Positions 48,065 through 59,740 are shown, counted from the first letter of the stretch. The stretch: DNA of 64,000 nt from Gentiana macrophylla (GCA_026214975.1 CM047805.1:113889845-113953844), one strand, 5' to 3'. The notes: generated by a model not told the origin, from the sequence alone. A program made the numbers and translations.

Positions 48065-50837
48065 AAAAGTTCTTTGTCAATTCAGAACTTTCAATCTGAA
48101 CTCGGTGAACTCATTTGCTGATTCAATGCGAGTTCGTATACTCCTATTATTCAATCTCTATGTGAAAATGGGAGGATACTTGAGGCACGAGATTATCTTG
48201 TCGAGTTGGTAACTTGAGGATTCAATTCCTAGATCATTTACTTACAATTTTGTTCACAGTGCTCTGAATTTCAATAGGGGCAGGGGATAGTTTAGATGTG
48301 CAACTATGTGAGAAAATTGAAGAAGGTATGCAAAGAAGAATTTATGCTGTAAAGAAGGTGAAACCTATTTTATCTTGAGATATTAAGAGGGAGAAGCTGA
48401 CAGATGTTGAAATGAAGATCCTGACTACTTTCCAGCATTATTTATCCCATTTGGATACACGAAGTAATAGGTACGGTGCTCGAGGCTTGCATTATTTTCT
48501 TATTACATTGTGTTGCAAAATGATGAAAATCACTAGGATTTAGATTCATTTCATTGTTTCACCAATTCGGTTGGGCTTGAATTTTGAGGATGTATTAGTA
48601 ACTAAATGTTTCCTCTTTGTCAAGGAGTTCACGCAAAATTTCATGGAAATGTATGTAGCGCTCGTGATTCAACTGTTTTGTTATTATCAGAAAAGTACTT
48701 TATAAACCAAATGAATATTTAGGTACATCATCCGAAGACCGACTCAAAAACAGCCTCAAAATAGCTCAATATCTAGCTCATATAAGGCTCAATTCAAGGG
48801 CTACTTGAAGACACACATATGTCACAAATTCAACGAAGTATCTCAATATATAGCATTAAAATTAGCCGTATATATGGAGTAATGCCTTAAGAGTGTTGTT
48901 CACTTGGTTCATATCATTAAGCTTTCTAGTACACTAGTTTTTGGGGGTGTTACCGTGTTACTGTGTTAATGTGTTACTGTTACTGTTACTGTGTTATTGT
49001 TAATATCGCTATGTATTGTTAGTAAAAGGTGTTATTGAAGGCATATGGTATCTTTATTTGCTTTTAATCTTTCCTTGCATTCCACTATTTGTGTGGTGTG
49101 GTTTTGGTCCAGGTGATTGAAGGTTGTTGATTTAAATGGTGAGGCAATGATGATGTTTTTTTGTCTTTAGAAATATGGAGGAGCCTAGATTTCCTTTTGA
49201 TGAGGCTTAGCTGCTGCTATTTAATGCCTTTTTTGTTGCTTCATACATCTTTCATGAAGTTTGCTATGGTGCGGGGTTGAAGGATTAATGTCCATAAATG
49301 GTAAAACAGACTACTTTGGTCTTCAACAACTTGAAGAATATTTTAGTTCCCCTTATAGGTTTTTGACTATATCCAATATTAGTAGGATTTTATTCTCTTG
49401 ATTCCTCGGAGTCGATCTCCATAATTTTTGAAAAATCGACGTGATGCTATTGAACCTTATACTAGATCTCATTATCGTATATCGTAAACGCTGCGATTAA
49501 GTTCGGTTAAAAACTATGTCGAAAGGGTATCATATGAGATATCAAAATGAAAAGAAAAAAATATGAACTTTGGTGAAAGAATTATGATCGGTGTTCTAAA
49601 TAAAAAATTACGATCGTTTATAAGAAAAACGCTCCGAATAATGCAAATATTATTTCGGCTTTCAAAATTTACGTCGGAAGAGTATCGTATGAGATTTCAA
49701 AATAAAGAGCAAAAGAAAATATGAATTTTGGTGCAAAAGTTTTGATGATCGGAGTTCTAAGTCAAACGTTATGGATGTTGAAAAAAAAAACCGACATACC
49801 GTAAAAAAAAATAAAAGAGGAAGGAAGGGACGCAGATACGAAACTGAATGAGAGTGGAACGCGTTCTATTTGTATAGGTAAGTGTATTTTTGTCCGTCTT
49901 ATTTTTTTTTTGTCCTTTTTGTAATTTTTTCAAATAGTGTGTCCTATTTATTTATTTTGTATTAAAAAGTGGATTTTAGTCTCCTTCTCCCTTGAATAAT
50001 TACAAGATTGTTATTGGAATTAGTGTGTAATTGAATTTAACTAGTTATACCACGTAATTGGACCACCATGTCATCAATTTAAAACAACATGATTGATGAT
50101 TGATTTTTATTTGGTCTAGGACCATAGTAAAATTTGCGCTTTCCTTATTAGACATGTGCAAAAATTGTTAAATTTTATGAGTCATTTATGAAGTTTATTT
50201 ACATAAGGGAAATGATATGTGCACTATACATTTGTGTAGTGTACATACCACTACATGATTATTTCCATTCACTAAAGTGATTAATTATGAGTCCCAATAA
50301 AATATGTGGTGTTGAGTGTGTTGTGTAGGATGTTGTGTTAAAATGAGTAGTGAATGTATCACTACTCATTACATAAATTAAGAATACATAAAATCACTTG
50401 TGAACTATCCAAGCAAACTTTTTGCATAAATGTAACGAAAATTCAGTGAACTATCCAAGCCTTCAAACAACATATGAACAATTTATTTATTGATGTATGA
50501 TTAAAATATAGCAAGGTAATATTCTGATTAAAAAACAACACAAATTTTACTGAATTGTGCTCTTGATCAAATCCTACTACAAAGGCCAAACCAATAGGAT
50601 TTTAAAGTTTTGTGGTGGTCCCCAATGTTTAAAAATCAACACCCAATCATGTTTCTCTAAATTGATGACATGATGGTTCAATTATTTGGTCCAGGACCAC
50701 CATTAAACTACTGAAAAAACAATATAGCATTAAAAGAATTCAGTAAACATGCATGCATGATTGAAATAAGTCTACAGTAATCTCTATTTCTCCTTCATTC
50801 ATAGTAGTTCTTCTCGGCATATAATTCATTTTGTAGT
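48065..50837. other. Non-coding stretch downstream of dioxygenase copy 2
   Basis: Duplicate of 27081-29851, including the diverged direct repeat and the ATGAGTAGTG hairpin. The MITE left end (about 50550-50580) is scrambled relative to copy 1. A short TTACTG array (about 48953-49000) corresponds to TTCTTT-like sequence in copy 1. Confidence 0.5.
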
Positions 50838-52294
50838 TCATTTTTCCAGCTTGAAATGAGGCAGCGAAGCATACCCATCAAGGCCTTTGGAAGTGTAGTA
50901 GGCTATATATTCATCAATGGTCACCGGACGGTACACCGGAGGATTTTCCGCCGACAAAAGCTCTTTGATTGGCTCAAAGATACGAGAAGCATACCCTTCT
51001 CCATGGCATGGTCTTAAGAAACTTGCTACGTTGACTCTAGGGCCAACATCTCTTGCCAATGCTCTATGATACACACTTTTAAACTTATCATTAGATACTA
51101 TCTGCAATGAAAAGTGAAACATGTCAATCACCATTGAATGCATGAAATTTAAGATATGAAAGTGAAAATCGAAAGCTTGCCTGGAATATGTCTCCAATGT
51201 TAATGACTAAAGCTCCCGGAACATAAGGAACATCAACATATTCGTTATCATGAAGTACTTGCAAACCTTCTACCTCGTTTTGCATGAGCAAAGTAAGAAA
51301 TCCAAAATCAGTATGGGTGACACTAGACAAAGTCAGCTCTGGTTCAGGGCATGGAGGAGAGTAGTGTCCTTTACAATATAGTCCTTCAGCACAACCCATA
51401 TTTAATAGATAATCCTTCTCGAGTCCTAGAGCCTCCGAGAGTAACTCAAACAGTGTGTGGCCTACCCTAGTAAGGTTTTTTGCGTACTCATTCATTACAT
51501 CTCTGTCACAGAAACAAAGTTTAGAGGGATAAGAAGGTGACTAAAGAACAAAAAGGCAACCAAAAAAAATGGAAGAAAACTTGAATCATAAGCTTAGTAG
51601 CTCGAAAAGTGAAATGACTAGTTATGAATATGTGTACCAAGATCTCGGCGCTTCTTCCCGCTTAGGATCAACAGAGCCATTTTGCACAAAAATGTATCTT
51701 TCCATGTGGTCATGATAGTATTATACATGAAGAAATTGCTGGTATATATGACCCTCCGTGAGCTGTCACGGCTATAATATTGCTTCTTAATCTCATGATC
51801 TTGTTCGTGAAACGCGATGGTGCTCCGTATCATTTCCTTCATAACATCCAGAGGAATCCCATGATTAACAATCTCAAAGAATCCCCACTCTTGACAAAGC
51901 TTTGCTAATCGTGAAACAATCTCAGCCCTTGTGTCTGCATTATCACTTGCACCATCGACCATAAGGTCAATAAGTGGAACCTCTAGTTTCTTCGACATGT
52001 TGGTACGCCTCTTTTCAGTCTTGAGGTTTTCATGATGGAAAAAAGAAGGGATCTTTTTCACACCGTAATCAACAAGTCCCTTAACGCCGACCTTCAAGCA
52101 TCGAAGGCTTTGGCATCGCTGTTGGAATCGTTTTGAGGAGTGCTTATCCATTGGGCTGCTTTCTCACATTTGATTGCTTTTCTTACTACAGTAATCAGTT
52201 GCGGCGATCCGCCCCGACCATGAGGTCCATTCTTTAGTATATCCAAAGATTTGCTTTGAAGGAAAGTTTGTGAACCGGAAAATATAGAGGCCAT
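50838..52294 (-). CDS. 2-oxoglutarate/Fe(II)-dependent dioxygenase, copy 2; exon 1 frameshifted as given
   Basis: Same three-exon plan: exon 1 from 52294 to about 51638, exon 2 at 51502-51181, exon 3 at 51101-50838. Intron 2 again has the GC donor. Exons 2 and 3 are intact and keep H-T-D, Y-H-R-A-L and the R-V-N variant; copy 2 has G where copy 1 has E in the S-E-A-L-(E/G)-L segment. Exon 1 has a one-base deletion near 52094 (CTTCAAGC against CTTCGAAGC), separating the N-terminal extension from the core, and a further one-base loss at about 51672 (CAACAGAGCC against CAACAGGAGCC). The exon 1 donor is also altered (TACCAAGATC against TACCTGAAGATC). Most differences from copy 1 fall at CTG/CAG sites, so some may be consensus errors. 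Taken literally it is a recent pseudogene; if the differences are errors it is a second working gene. Confidence 0.7.
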
Positions 52295-52370
52295 TATGGA
52301 TGGGAAAGAAGGAGATTATAAGGAGAAAATACACTCCAATTTGGTGGGAATTTTGATGTCACCAAACGAT

Positions 52371-52380
52371 GCTTTTTATA
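52371..52380 (-). promoter_or_regulatory. TATA box of dioxygenase copy 2
   Basis: TATAAAAAGC on the minus strand, same position relative to the ATG as in copy 1. The surrounding proximal promoter looks unchanged. Confidence 0.6.
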
Positions 52381-53138
52381 GGTGTTTAAGGTTGAAAAGT
52401 CAAGCACATAACCATTGTAGACGTATTTCTCTGCATTTTATGATTTCATAATTAGTTGTCTACTTTGTCTTACTAACATTAAAATGCCAATTGTATTATA
52501 ATTAATTAAGTAGTTGACTTATTAACGTTAAGATGCTAATTATATCTTTAATAATATTTACTAAATTTAACAAGAATGATAGTGCTGGTTTAATTCTACC
52601 ACAACCACCATGTGAAAACCCCCTGCTTTGCTTATTAAAGGGCCTCCTAATGAACTATTTGGCTTTTTTTTTTTGAATATAACTATTTGACTTAATTAAA
52701 TAATAAATTGTTATGCATATAGGTGTATTATTGGAGATTATGATGTTAAAATGTTTACCAATTGCCATTCTTTTATGAAATAATCCAACCGCATCATTAG
52801 TTGGAGTGATAAAAAAAGGTTAACAAAAATAATTCGCGTAGAAAATAAGGTGTGGACCAAAATGACATGATAAGATTGAAAATGGTTAAAAAAAGACCGT
52901 TTCAATTTTATATGATTGAAAATGACAATTGATAGGTAGATGTACGAAATCACTTATTCAATTTCACTATTTTTTTTCACTCCCAAAGAAACCGACTTTC
53001 AAGAAATTTATGGGAATTAAGGGAGTTTACGTGTATTAACCTCTCTTTTTTCTAATTAGTTTTTTCTTTAAATTTTAATTAATTAATTATTTTAGGATAA
53101 TTGGTAAATAGGTATTTAAATAATTAAAACCAAATTAC
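52381..53138. other. Upstream region of dioxygenase copy 2 to the duplication end
   Basis: AT-rich and non-coding. Matches 31398-32518 except for the absent 359-bp insert. No further gene seen. Confidence 0.6.
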
Positions 53139-53170
53139 TCTTTTACCCTTTAAAAAACTTGGGGTGTTAC

Positions 53171-53740
53171 CAAACTTTGGTTGCGTATTTGGAGCTTAAA
53201 GGGTCCGGAGAGGCTTAATGTTATTCTTTGGGAGGCACGGAGAAATAGCCTTAAAACCAATGGGTTGATTGCTTCTCGTATTTCGGGGGCGTGTTCCTCT
53301 TGTTCTATATGTGATCCTACCATTGAGACGAATCTTCATGCGATGAGAGATTGTGGATGGATTAATACGGTTTGGAAGGTGCTTATTCCGGCAAGTAGAC
53401 ATGATCGTTTTTTCGACTTCAATAGGATTGATACTTGGATTGATTTCAATCTTTCACAGGAGCTTTGCAACGATTCCTTGGGCATGAAGTGGAAATACAT
53501 CTTTCGGGAAGCCATTGCAAGTGCTTGGTTTTGGAGAAATAAAAATCTTTTTGGAAATAGAGACGATATACCGAGAACTAGTCTTTTGGTTTCTAGCATT
53601 TTAGCTCGCACTAAATCTATTGTTTCTCTTGATGAGACTGTTGTTTAGATTTTGTTTGGTAGGCATTTTTGCCCCCGTTGTATGGTACACGTGGTGTACA
53701 GTTTTTGATAATATATATCCAAGATCCTTTTCTCCGGGAA
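53171..53740 (+). mobile_element. 5'-truncated LINE with 19-bp target duplication
   Basis: An open frame to 53648 reads LRIWSLKGPERLNVILWEAR, a C-x2-C pair, N-L-H-A-M-R-D-C and A-W-F-W-R-N-K-N, the zf-RVT and C-terminal part of a plant LINE, ending at a natural stop. It is followed by a short 3' UTR and an A run. Perfect 19-bp repeats AAAAAACTTGGGGTGTTAC lie at 53152-53170 and 53741-53759. The intact frame and perfect target repeat indicate a fairly recent insertion. It lies 32 bp beyond the right end of duplication copy 2. Confidence 0.9.
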
Positions 53741-53759
53741 AAAAAACTTGGGGTGTTAC

Positions 53760-54907
53760 ATACGCAAAAAAACATTAGAACAAAGCGAAAAAAACAAAAG
53801 ATTCCACGCCGAATTCCTTTGGACCGGTTTGTCTGAATTCCTATTCACGCTACCACAATGGTCAGAGTATCTCCAAACATAAACCTTTTAAAAGGTTTAT
53901 GACTGTACTACATCATATCTGTATATACTTTTTCGGTATAAACGTTTTTCTACAACAGATAGATCTTTTATAAAGCTTTATGACATGGACCCACTACACA
54001 CAAACTTAAAAAAAAATAGAGTTTACAAAGCTTTTCTTTAAAGCTTTGCATGCTCATCCCTACTCCAACGATAACAAGCTTTTCTTAAAGCTTTGGAAAA
54101 AAAAGACAAACCCCCGTTGGAGACCCCTTCACAAACTTTCCTAAAGGTTATAAGCATTTGTGGGACTCCTGTTGGACATAGCTTTAGAGGCTTTGCAAAT
54201 TAATCTACTGCCCCACTTTGACCCTGTTTCTTAGGTGCACCTTCCATTTGTAGGGAGGTGTGATGTGGCACCATCAGTTTTAAAATCGGAATCAATTTGT
54301 TTAATTTTAATTTACTATATGCCACTTATCAAAATGTGGAATCCACACTGATCTTAGTTGCTCATGCATAAGATTGAACCGTGAAGCTATTTGACAATGC
54401 CTGAAACTGCACAAGGTATAATCTGGTTGATATGCGCGTAAACAGACCTTTGAGTGTTATCCAAGTAGCCTTTCAAGTGGATTTTTTAGTATGTGCTTGC
54501 AAAACACACAAGAGCATGAGGGGTCCCAGAGATTGCCTTTGGAGGGACACTACGACGCTCAAGTCGGTATGTGTATAAAGAAATGAATTTAGCCAAGAAA
54601 TTTCTATAAATGACAGTTAGTGGCAAATGTTTTCGGAAGTATATTATGCGTGTACCTTATGATTGAGGATGATGCTCCTTTATATCTCCATCTCTCGTGG
54701 AGGAGTGAGTTATGATGCATTGAAGTCGTGGTTGAAAAAATGAAGCCATTATGAGGGTGTGATGGAGCAGCCAGGGCTCCTAAAGCGATAATCATGGAAC
54801 AATATGCAAAATGTGAGCAAATGCCCAGTTAATGAGGTGTAACTGCGATTTGAGGTCGGAGGTGACCTATCCTGTATTGAATATGAGTGGCCGATGTGAA
54901 CTTGCAC
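53760..54907. other. Unassigned DNA between the LINE and the gypsy LTR
   Basis: No supported gene. 53880-54190 has AAGCTTT and CTCCAAC-type short repeats, including an 18-bp palindrome AAACCTTTTAAAAGGTTT (about 53883-53900), and may be a MITE, but clear ends were not found. Confidence 0.4.
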
Positions 54908-56424
54908 TGTTAAGGGTGAAATTATGTGGTTTATAAGGATATATTTTACGATGTTTTTCCCTCTATATTGTATAATTTGCATAATAATTGGTCTTTATAT
55001 TAAAATATTGAGCAAACGATATTTTTAACGGCTTAATCACAATATCGATATATTTATGTGATTTCATGGTTAAAATATGATTATTTGAATATTATTACAG
55101 TTTGCGATGTTTTCCATGTGTTATAGGTATGTTTATTGTGCTCAAATGATGATCAAAAGAGATAAATTTTGAGCTATAAAGATTTAAGAAAGAGATAATG
55201 ATCAAGTGGAGAGAAGAAAAAGAGATAAACATGCAAAAATCGCATTCAAGTCATGTTGAACGAACGTCCATACTCCGTCGAGATCAAGCGGGCGTCACGA
55301 GATTGAACGGCGCCCAATGTTGAAAACGAGCATCGAGAGCATGAGCGGACATCAAGCAGCGTCTGAATAGAGATCGAAGAAGGTTGAACGCTCGTCCACC
55401 AGAACGAACGCTCGTCCATGAAACCGACTTAGAGGAACCGACTTTGTTGCTTATAAATACAAGGCTATTTTCACACATTATGAACAACAATTCGACACTA
55501 TACAAACCCTAAACCCTAGGGGCGGCTAAGGCTGCGGTTTTACTTCTTTTCCTTCCACTTTTCTGCAACTTTAAATTAGATTAGTTTAGAAGCGGTTTTA
55601 TGTTCTTTTACGCTTTTACGGTTCTTTGAGGATGCTCGGGAGCTAAAGCTTCAATCAAGCGAGAATTGTGAAGCCATCAACTTGGATTGATTTACGTATT
55701 TCGATTATCTTGTGAGTTATTTATTTAAGGTTGTTTCTTATTTATGTTTTATCTCGTTTAATTGCGTTTATATCGGAAGATTTGCATGTATGATTATGTT
55801 TATGATTGATGGAAGTCATGATTAACCTTTAGATCACCATAGATAAGAATAGTCCTTAGATTTATAATAACGGAAGTTAATAAGTCTAATCACTAGATTT
55901 AAACGTAAAAGTTGACACATTTGATCTTAAAACGCGTTAATCTAGCATTGGAAGATACTAGGTTAATAGATTACCTAAGGAATTAGGGTTCATGTTTAGG
56001 TAAGGTGAATCACGACCTAGATAAATACCACATATAATCGAGATAGGAGATCAATACATGTTGATAGGTGGATCAATCCTCGTTTGCCTTTTATAATTTG
56101 ATTTTAAATCCTTGCAACTTGAGTCTTGCTTTGCTTAGTTAATTTCCTTTTTGCAATTAGTTTAGTTTAGTTAATAAGTCCGTTACCCGTATTTTCCTAG
56201 CATTGGATAATCTCCTCTGTCTAGTTTATTTTCTGCAATCTTTGTTTAGATTAATTCACTGTTTAGTGTAGTTCGTGACATAGTAAGTTAAAACAAAAGC
56301 TAGGATTAACAACTGTCTAGTTCCCCGTAAGATTGACCCGACATAGCCTCTATACTACGATCCTTGCACTTGAGGTTAACCGGTTTTATTACTTGTTTAT
56401 TTTGTATTAATAAAATCCGTGACA
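54908..56424 (+). repeat. 5' LTR of Athila-like Ty3/gypsy element (5' boundary approximate)
   Basis: The end at GTGACA (56424), six bases before a perfect primer site, is firm. The start at TGTTAAGGGTGAAA is a guess, because the 3' LTR lies outside the window. A TATA box lies in TTATAAATACAAGG (about 55450), so U3 is about 0.55 kb. Several GA(A/C)CG(C/A)(T/C)CGTCCA motifs occur upstream of the TATA box. Confidence 0.55.
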
Positions 56425-56430
56425 AGTTTT

Positions 56431-56448
56431 TGGCGCCGTTGCCGGGGA
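56431..56448 (+). other. Primer-binding site, tRNA-Asp type
   Basis: TGGCGCCGTTGCCGGGGA, the site typical of Athila/Tat Ty3/gypsy elements. Confidence 0.92.
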
Positions 56449-56739
56449 ACCGGGCGGTTGCCTAGTTTTTGTTTGTTTTTAGTTTTCTGTTTTTGTTTTG
56501 TTTAAGCCCCTGTTTTTTTTAGGTAGTTTTAGTTCGATTGACCCTTAGGTAGTTTTTAGGGTTTTTAAGGTTTATATTCTTAGGGTTTTGTGGTTTGTTA
56601 TTCGTTTTATGATTAGTTCCCCTCTCTTTTCTCTTATATCTATCCTCTATCTCTTTTCCCCGTCTATCTTTCTGTTCTGTTCTTTCTTGAACCTTTTTTT
56701 TTTCTGCATCTTTTCTGTTCTGTTTCTGTTCTTTCCGCA

Positions 56740-56950
56740 CCCTGGACGAGTGTCTAAGCAATTGGACGCCCGTCCACTGTAAAAATTTCAACTCTGTTCT
56801 GTTTCTGACCCCTCAGACGAGCGTTCATATTTTTGGACGCCCGTCCAAGGATTTCCTGAATACCAGGCAGCGTTGATTTTACGACGCCCGTCCGATCCTA
56901 AACCTAAGCGGACTTTCGTCCATATACTTGGACGCCCGTCTGGTTTTCTT
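56740..56950 (+). repeat. Leader array of GGACGCCCGTCC-type motifs
   Basis: Four or more copies of (T)GGACGCCCGTCC or close variants, at about 56763, 56839, 56883 and 56931. Three are preceded 10-25 bases upstream by GGACGAGTGTC, GACGAGCGTTC or GGACTTTCGTCC. The related GAACGCTCGTCCA occurs in the LTR (about 55388 and 55405) and GGACGCCCGTTC near 63980. Confidence 0.75.
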
Positions 56951-57221
56951 TTTCTTTTTCTTGTAATCTTTGTTCTTTTCCTTTCTTTAGGTTTCGATTT
57001 TTAGATTTAGGTTTTAGCCCTTAGTTTTAGATTTCTTAAACTTGTTTTTGTGCCGGTTTATGCAAACTCGGAGTCAAAAGGGACCGTTGTTATACACCCC
57101 TGACCCTGAGCGAACCGTAGTCCGGCCAAACAGGCGGATTTTCCGTTCGTGGTTACGGCGCGCATGAGCCGAGCAAGATATTGAAGATCAACTAGCCGAG
57201 GAAATCATCGATTTTGTGATA

Positions 57222-57803
57222 ATGGCCGCTAATAATAGACGTACGTTGGCAGACTACGCCATGCCAGGCGAAGTCAAAGTCAACCCGGCTATTGTTATCC
57301 CAGCCATTACCGCACAAACCTTTGAGCTAAAGCCAGGACTTATTCAGATGATGCAGCACGCATCAATCTTTCACGGCTATCAATCAGAAAATCCGCATAC
57401 CCACTTACATACATTTTTAGAGATATGCGGCACAACACGCATCCAAGGAGTGAGTGAGGATGCTATCAAGCTAAAACTTTTTCCATTTTCTCTGAAAGGA
57501 GAGGCTAAAGAGTGGTACACCTCTCTCCCTTCTGAATCTATCACCACCTGGGCAGAACTCAAAAAGGAGTTCTTGAGTCAATATTTTCCACCTTCAAAGA
57601 CGGCCCAGTGTTTAAATGAAATATTCACTTTCTATCAGAAAGAGAATGAATCCTTCTTCGAATGTTGGAAGAGATTCAAGTCTCTTCTTAGAAAGTGCCC
57701 CCACCATGGCTTGCCTAAGGAAAGGCAAGTCAACACTTTCTTCAGTGGACTGACCGAGCTTACTAAAGGCATGGTCAACAGCTCTTCTGGTGGGGCTTTC
57801 TAA
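57222..57803 (+). pseudogene. gypsy (Athila-like) gag, in-frame stop
   Basis: From ATG 57222 (M-A-A-N-N-R-R) the frame holds the Retrotrans_gag domain: F-E-L-K-P-G-L-I-Q-M-M, L-F-P-F-S-L-K-G-E-A-K-E-W-Y, F-L-S-Q-Y-F-P-P-S-K, and K-C-P-H-H-G-L-P. A TAA follows G-G-A-F at 57801-57803, but the same frame continues with D-T-D-E-D-G-P-L-F-E-D-I-A for about 60 more codons, so the stop is a simple point mutation in the original gag. Confidence 0.85.
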
Positions 57804-57989
57804 AAAGACACTGATGAGGATGGGCCTTTGTTTGAAGACATTGCCAAATACAACTATGCCCCATCCTATCAGGTCATCCAAGCGCCTCCTCCTCCCAAGG
57901 TGGAGGAAGTCAATGTTCAAAGTCTGATAGCCATGCTGCAGACGCAGATGGCAAGTCCTCAAGTTCCAAACCGATTAATCGGACTCCTT

Positions 57990-58480
57990 CGTTTCGCATG
58001 AAACCTCGGTTCACGTATTGCGAAAAATTGTCGCCGGTGGTCACATGTTTGGCCAATGTCAATTTCGAGTCCCCCGCTGCTCATCAAGTCAATCTTTGTT
58101 CATAATAATGGACAATATAATCCAATCACATGCCAAGTATGTGAAGATCCGGGCACCTTTGCTCGCCGCTTCGTCCCATGATTGGGCGAGAATCTTTGAA
58201 ATTAATGCTTTCTCTCGGCGGTCTAATCATAGATTCAATAATCAATACTCGGCGAGTAATTTTTCAAACCAGGGGTTTCCATCGAATCCAAATTTCAACC
58301 ACAATTCAAATTTTCAAAATCGAGCTTTAATCGAAACCACAGGTTCAATCGAACAGAACCCCAATTTTTCGAATCGCCCGCAGACAAAGGTTCAATCGAA
58401 TTGGCCCGCCAATTCTAGTTCTCGATTTCAAAGTCGGCTCGGCCTAGCCGACCATCTCCCGTAACTTCCAAAACTCTCAA
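57990..58480 (+). pseudogene. gypsy gag C-terminal part with nucleic-acid-binding knuckle remnant
   Basis: The frame from 58018 contains G-G-H-M-F-G-Q-C, the remnant of the single knuckle, followed by an Asn/Ser/Phe-rich tail (NFSNQGFPSNPNF). It is out of frame with the upstream gag. Confidence 0.7.
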
Positions 58481-59170
58481 GGGCCCTCCCACTCGGATGA
58501 TATAAAAGCCGAATGGAATTCATTTCGGGAGGAGCAAAGCGGGACAATGAAAAGTCTTGAGAGGCAATCGGGCGGTGGTGGTGGCGGTTAGCTTCAGGAC
58601 CGTCGGCGGTTTGTGACTTTACGGAAAAGAATCCAAAAGGTGGTCAAGTTGCTCAGGCCGATATAAGCAACAACCAATGTACTGACCTCGTGCCAACAAT
58701 GCAATACGGTAAAGAAGAGGCCAGTGCAATGAGTTTAATAAGTGGCACTCAGCTGAGTGGTCCCCACGGCTTCCAGGGAAACCACTAGCCCCTCACGCCA
58801 ATTATGGTGTAGGAGGAAGTTGAGCACCCATTATCCCTCGTCTCTGCAAGAGCATACTCGGGTGGTTGCTCCCGAGAAATGAAAGAGTTGAAACACCTCG
58901 GTGCATTTGAACCCCTGAGGAAAGAATATTCGGTTGAGAGTCAGGTGGCTGATCCCCGACTAATAAGAAGTTTGAAAAAGTGGTGAGGTGGAAAGATCTG
59001 GAAGACAAGGCCGTAAGTGCATCCTCAAAGAAAGTCTTTTCTGAGAGTGACCTTAAAAAGCTTCCATTTCCACCTAGAAAAAGCAACATTCCCTTGCATG
59101 AAGATAAGAAGTACGGAAAGGTGCTTAATTTACTGAAAAATACTCGAGTTAATCTTCCTTTGTCGAAGTT

Positions 59171-59740
59171 TTGGTTGAAATGCCTAAGTATACCAAGTTT
59201 ATCAAGGATGTTGTTTCTTCTAAAAAGAAGTTAGCAGACATGGATCGAGCAATTGGTGAGGACTGCTCAATGGTCAATTATCAAGGCTTACCAATCAAGA
59301 GGGGTGACCCAGGCAAATTTGTGCTCACATTGTGGATGGGAGGCCTAGTCTTCCCAAATTCTTTATGTGACACTGGTGCATCCATCGACTTGATGCCGTT
59401 GTCTGCATTTGCAATCGACTTTGGTTTACAAGATCTTCTAGAACCCACCACCATGAACCTTGGTTCGCGATAGATCTTCCAAGAAAGCTTCAGGATCTGA
59501 AAGGCGTATTAGTTCAAATTGATAGGTTTACCTTCCCCGGTTGGAGTGCACGCCTTAGATATGGAGAAAGGTGAGGATGTTCCCCGATTCTTGGAAGACC
59601 TTTCCTATCTACACTAGAGCCCTCATCGATTGTGATGGTGGGCAAGTAACTATTCGAGTTGGTGACCAGGAGGTGAGCTATAGTGTCTCTAAATTTATTC
59701 AAGTACCCTCCGGTTCTCCAACCGGCTTTTCCATTGAGGA
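59171..59740 (+). pseudogene. gypsy aspartic protease region
   Basis: 59171-59473 reads VFPNSLCDTGASIDLMPLSA, the retroviral-type active site D-T-G-A-S with following M-P-L-S. A second piece after a frame change (about 59580-59740) has I-L-G-R-P-F-L and a V-T-I-R-V-G segment. A stop near 59470 and shifts break it. Confidence 0.8.

Larger units (their letters stand above)
32519..53138. repeat. Segmental tandem duplication, copy 2 (20,620 bp)
   Basis: Begins in the middle of copia gag at CTTAAAGAAATG (equivalent of 10751) and ends at CCAAATTAC before unique TCTTTTACCC sequence. The order of elements is identical to copy 1. It lacks the hAT MITE and the 359-bp insert. Confidence 0.95.

Noticed and set aside
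53880..54190. MITE with CTCCAAC ends
   Set aside because: Short inverted words are present, but neither a matched pair of ends nor a target duplication could be fixed.
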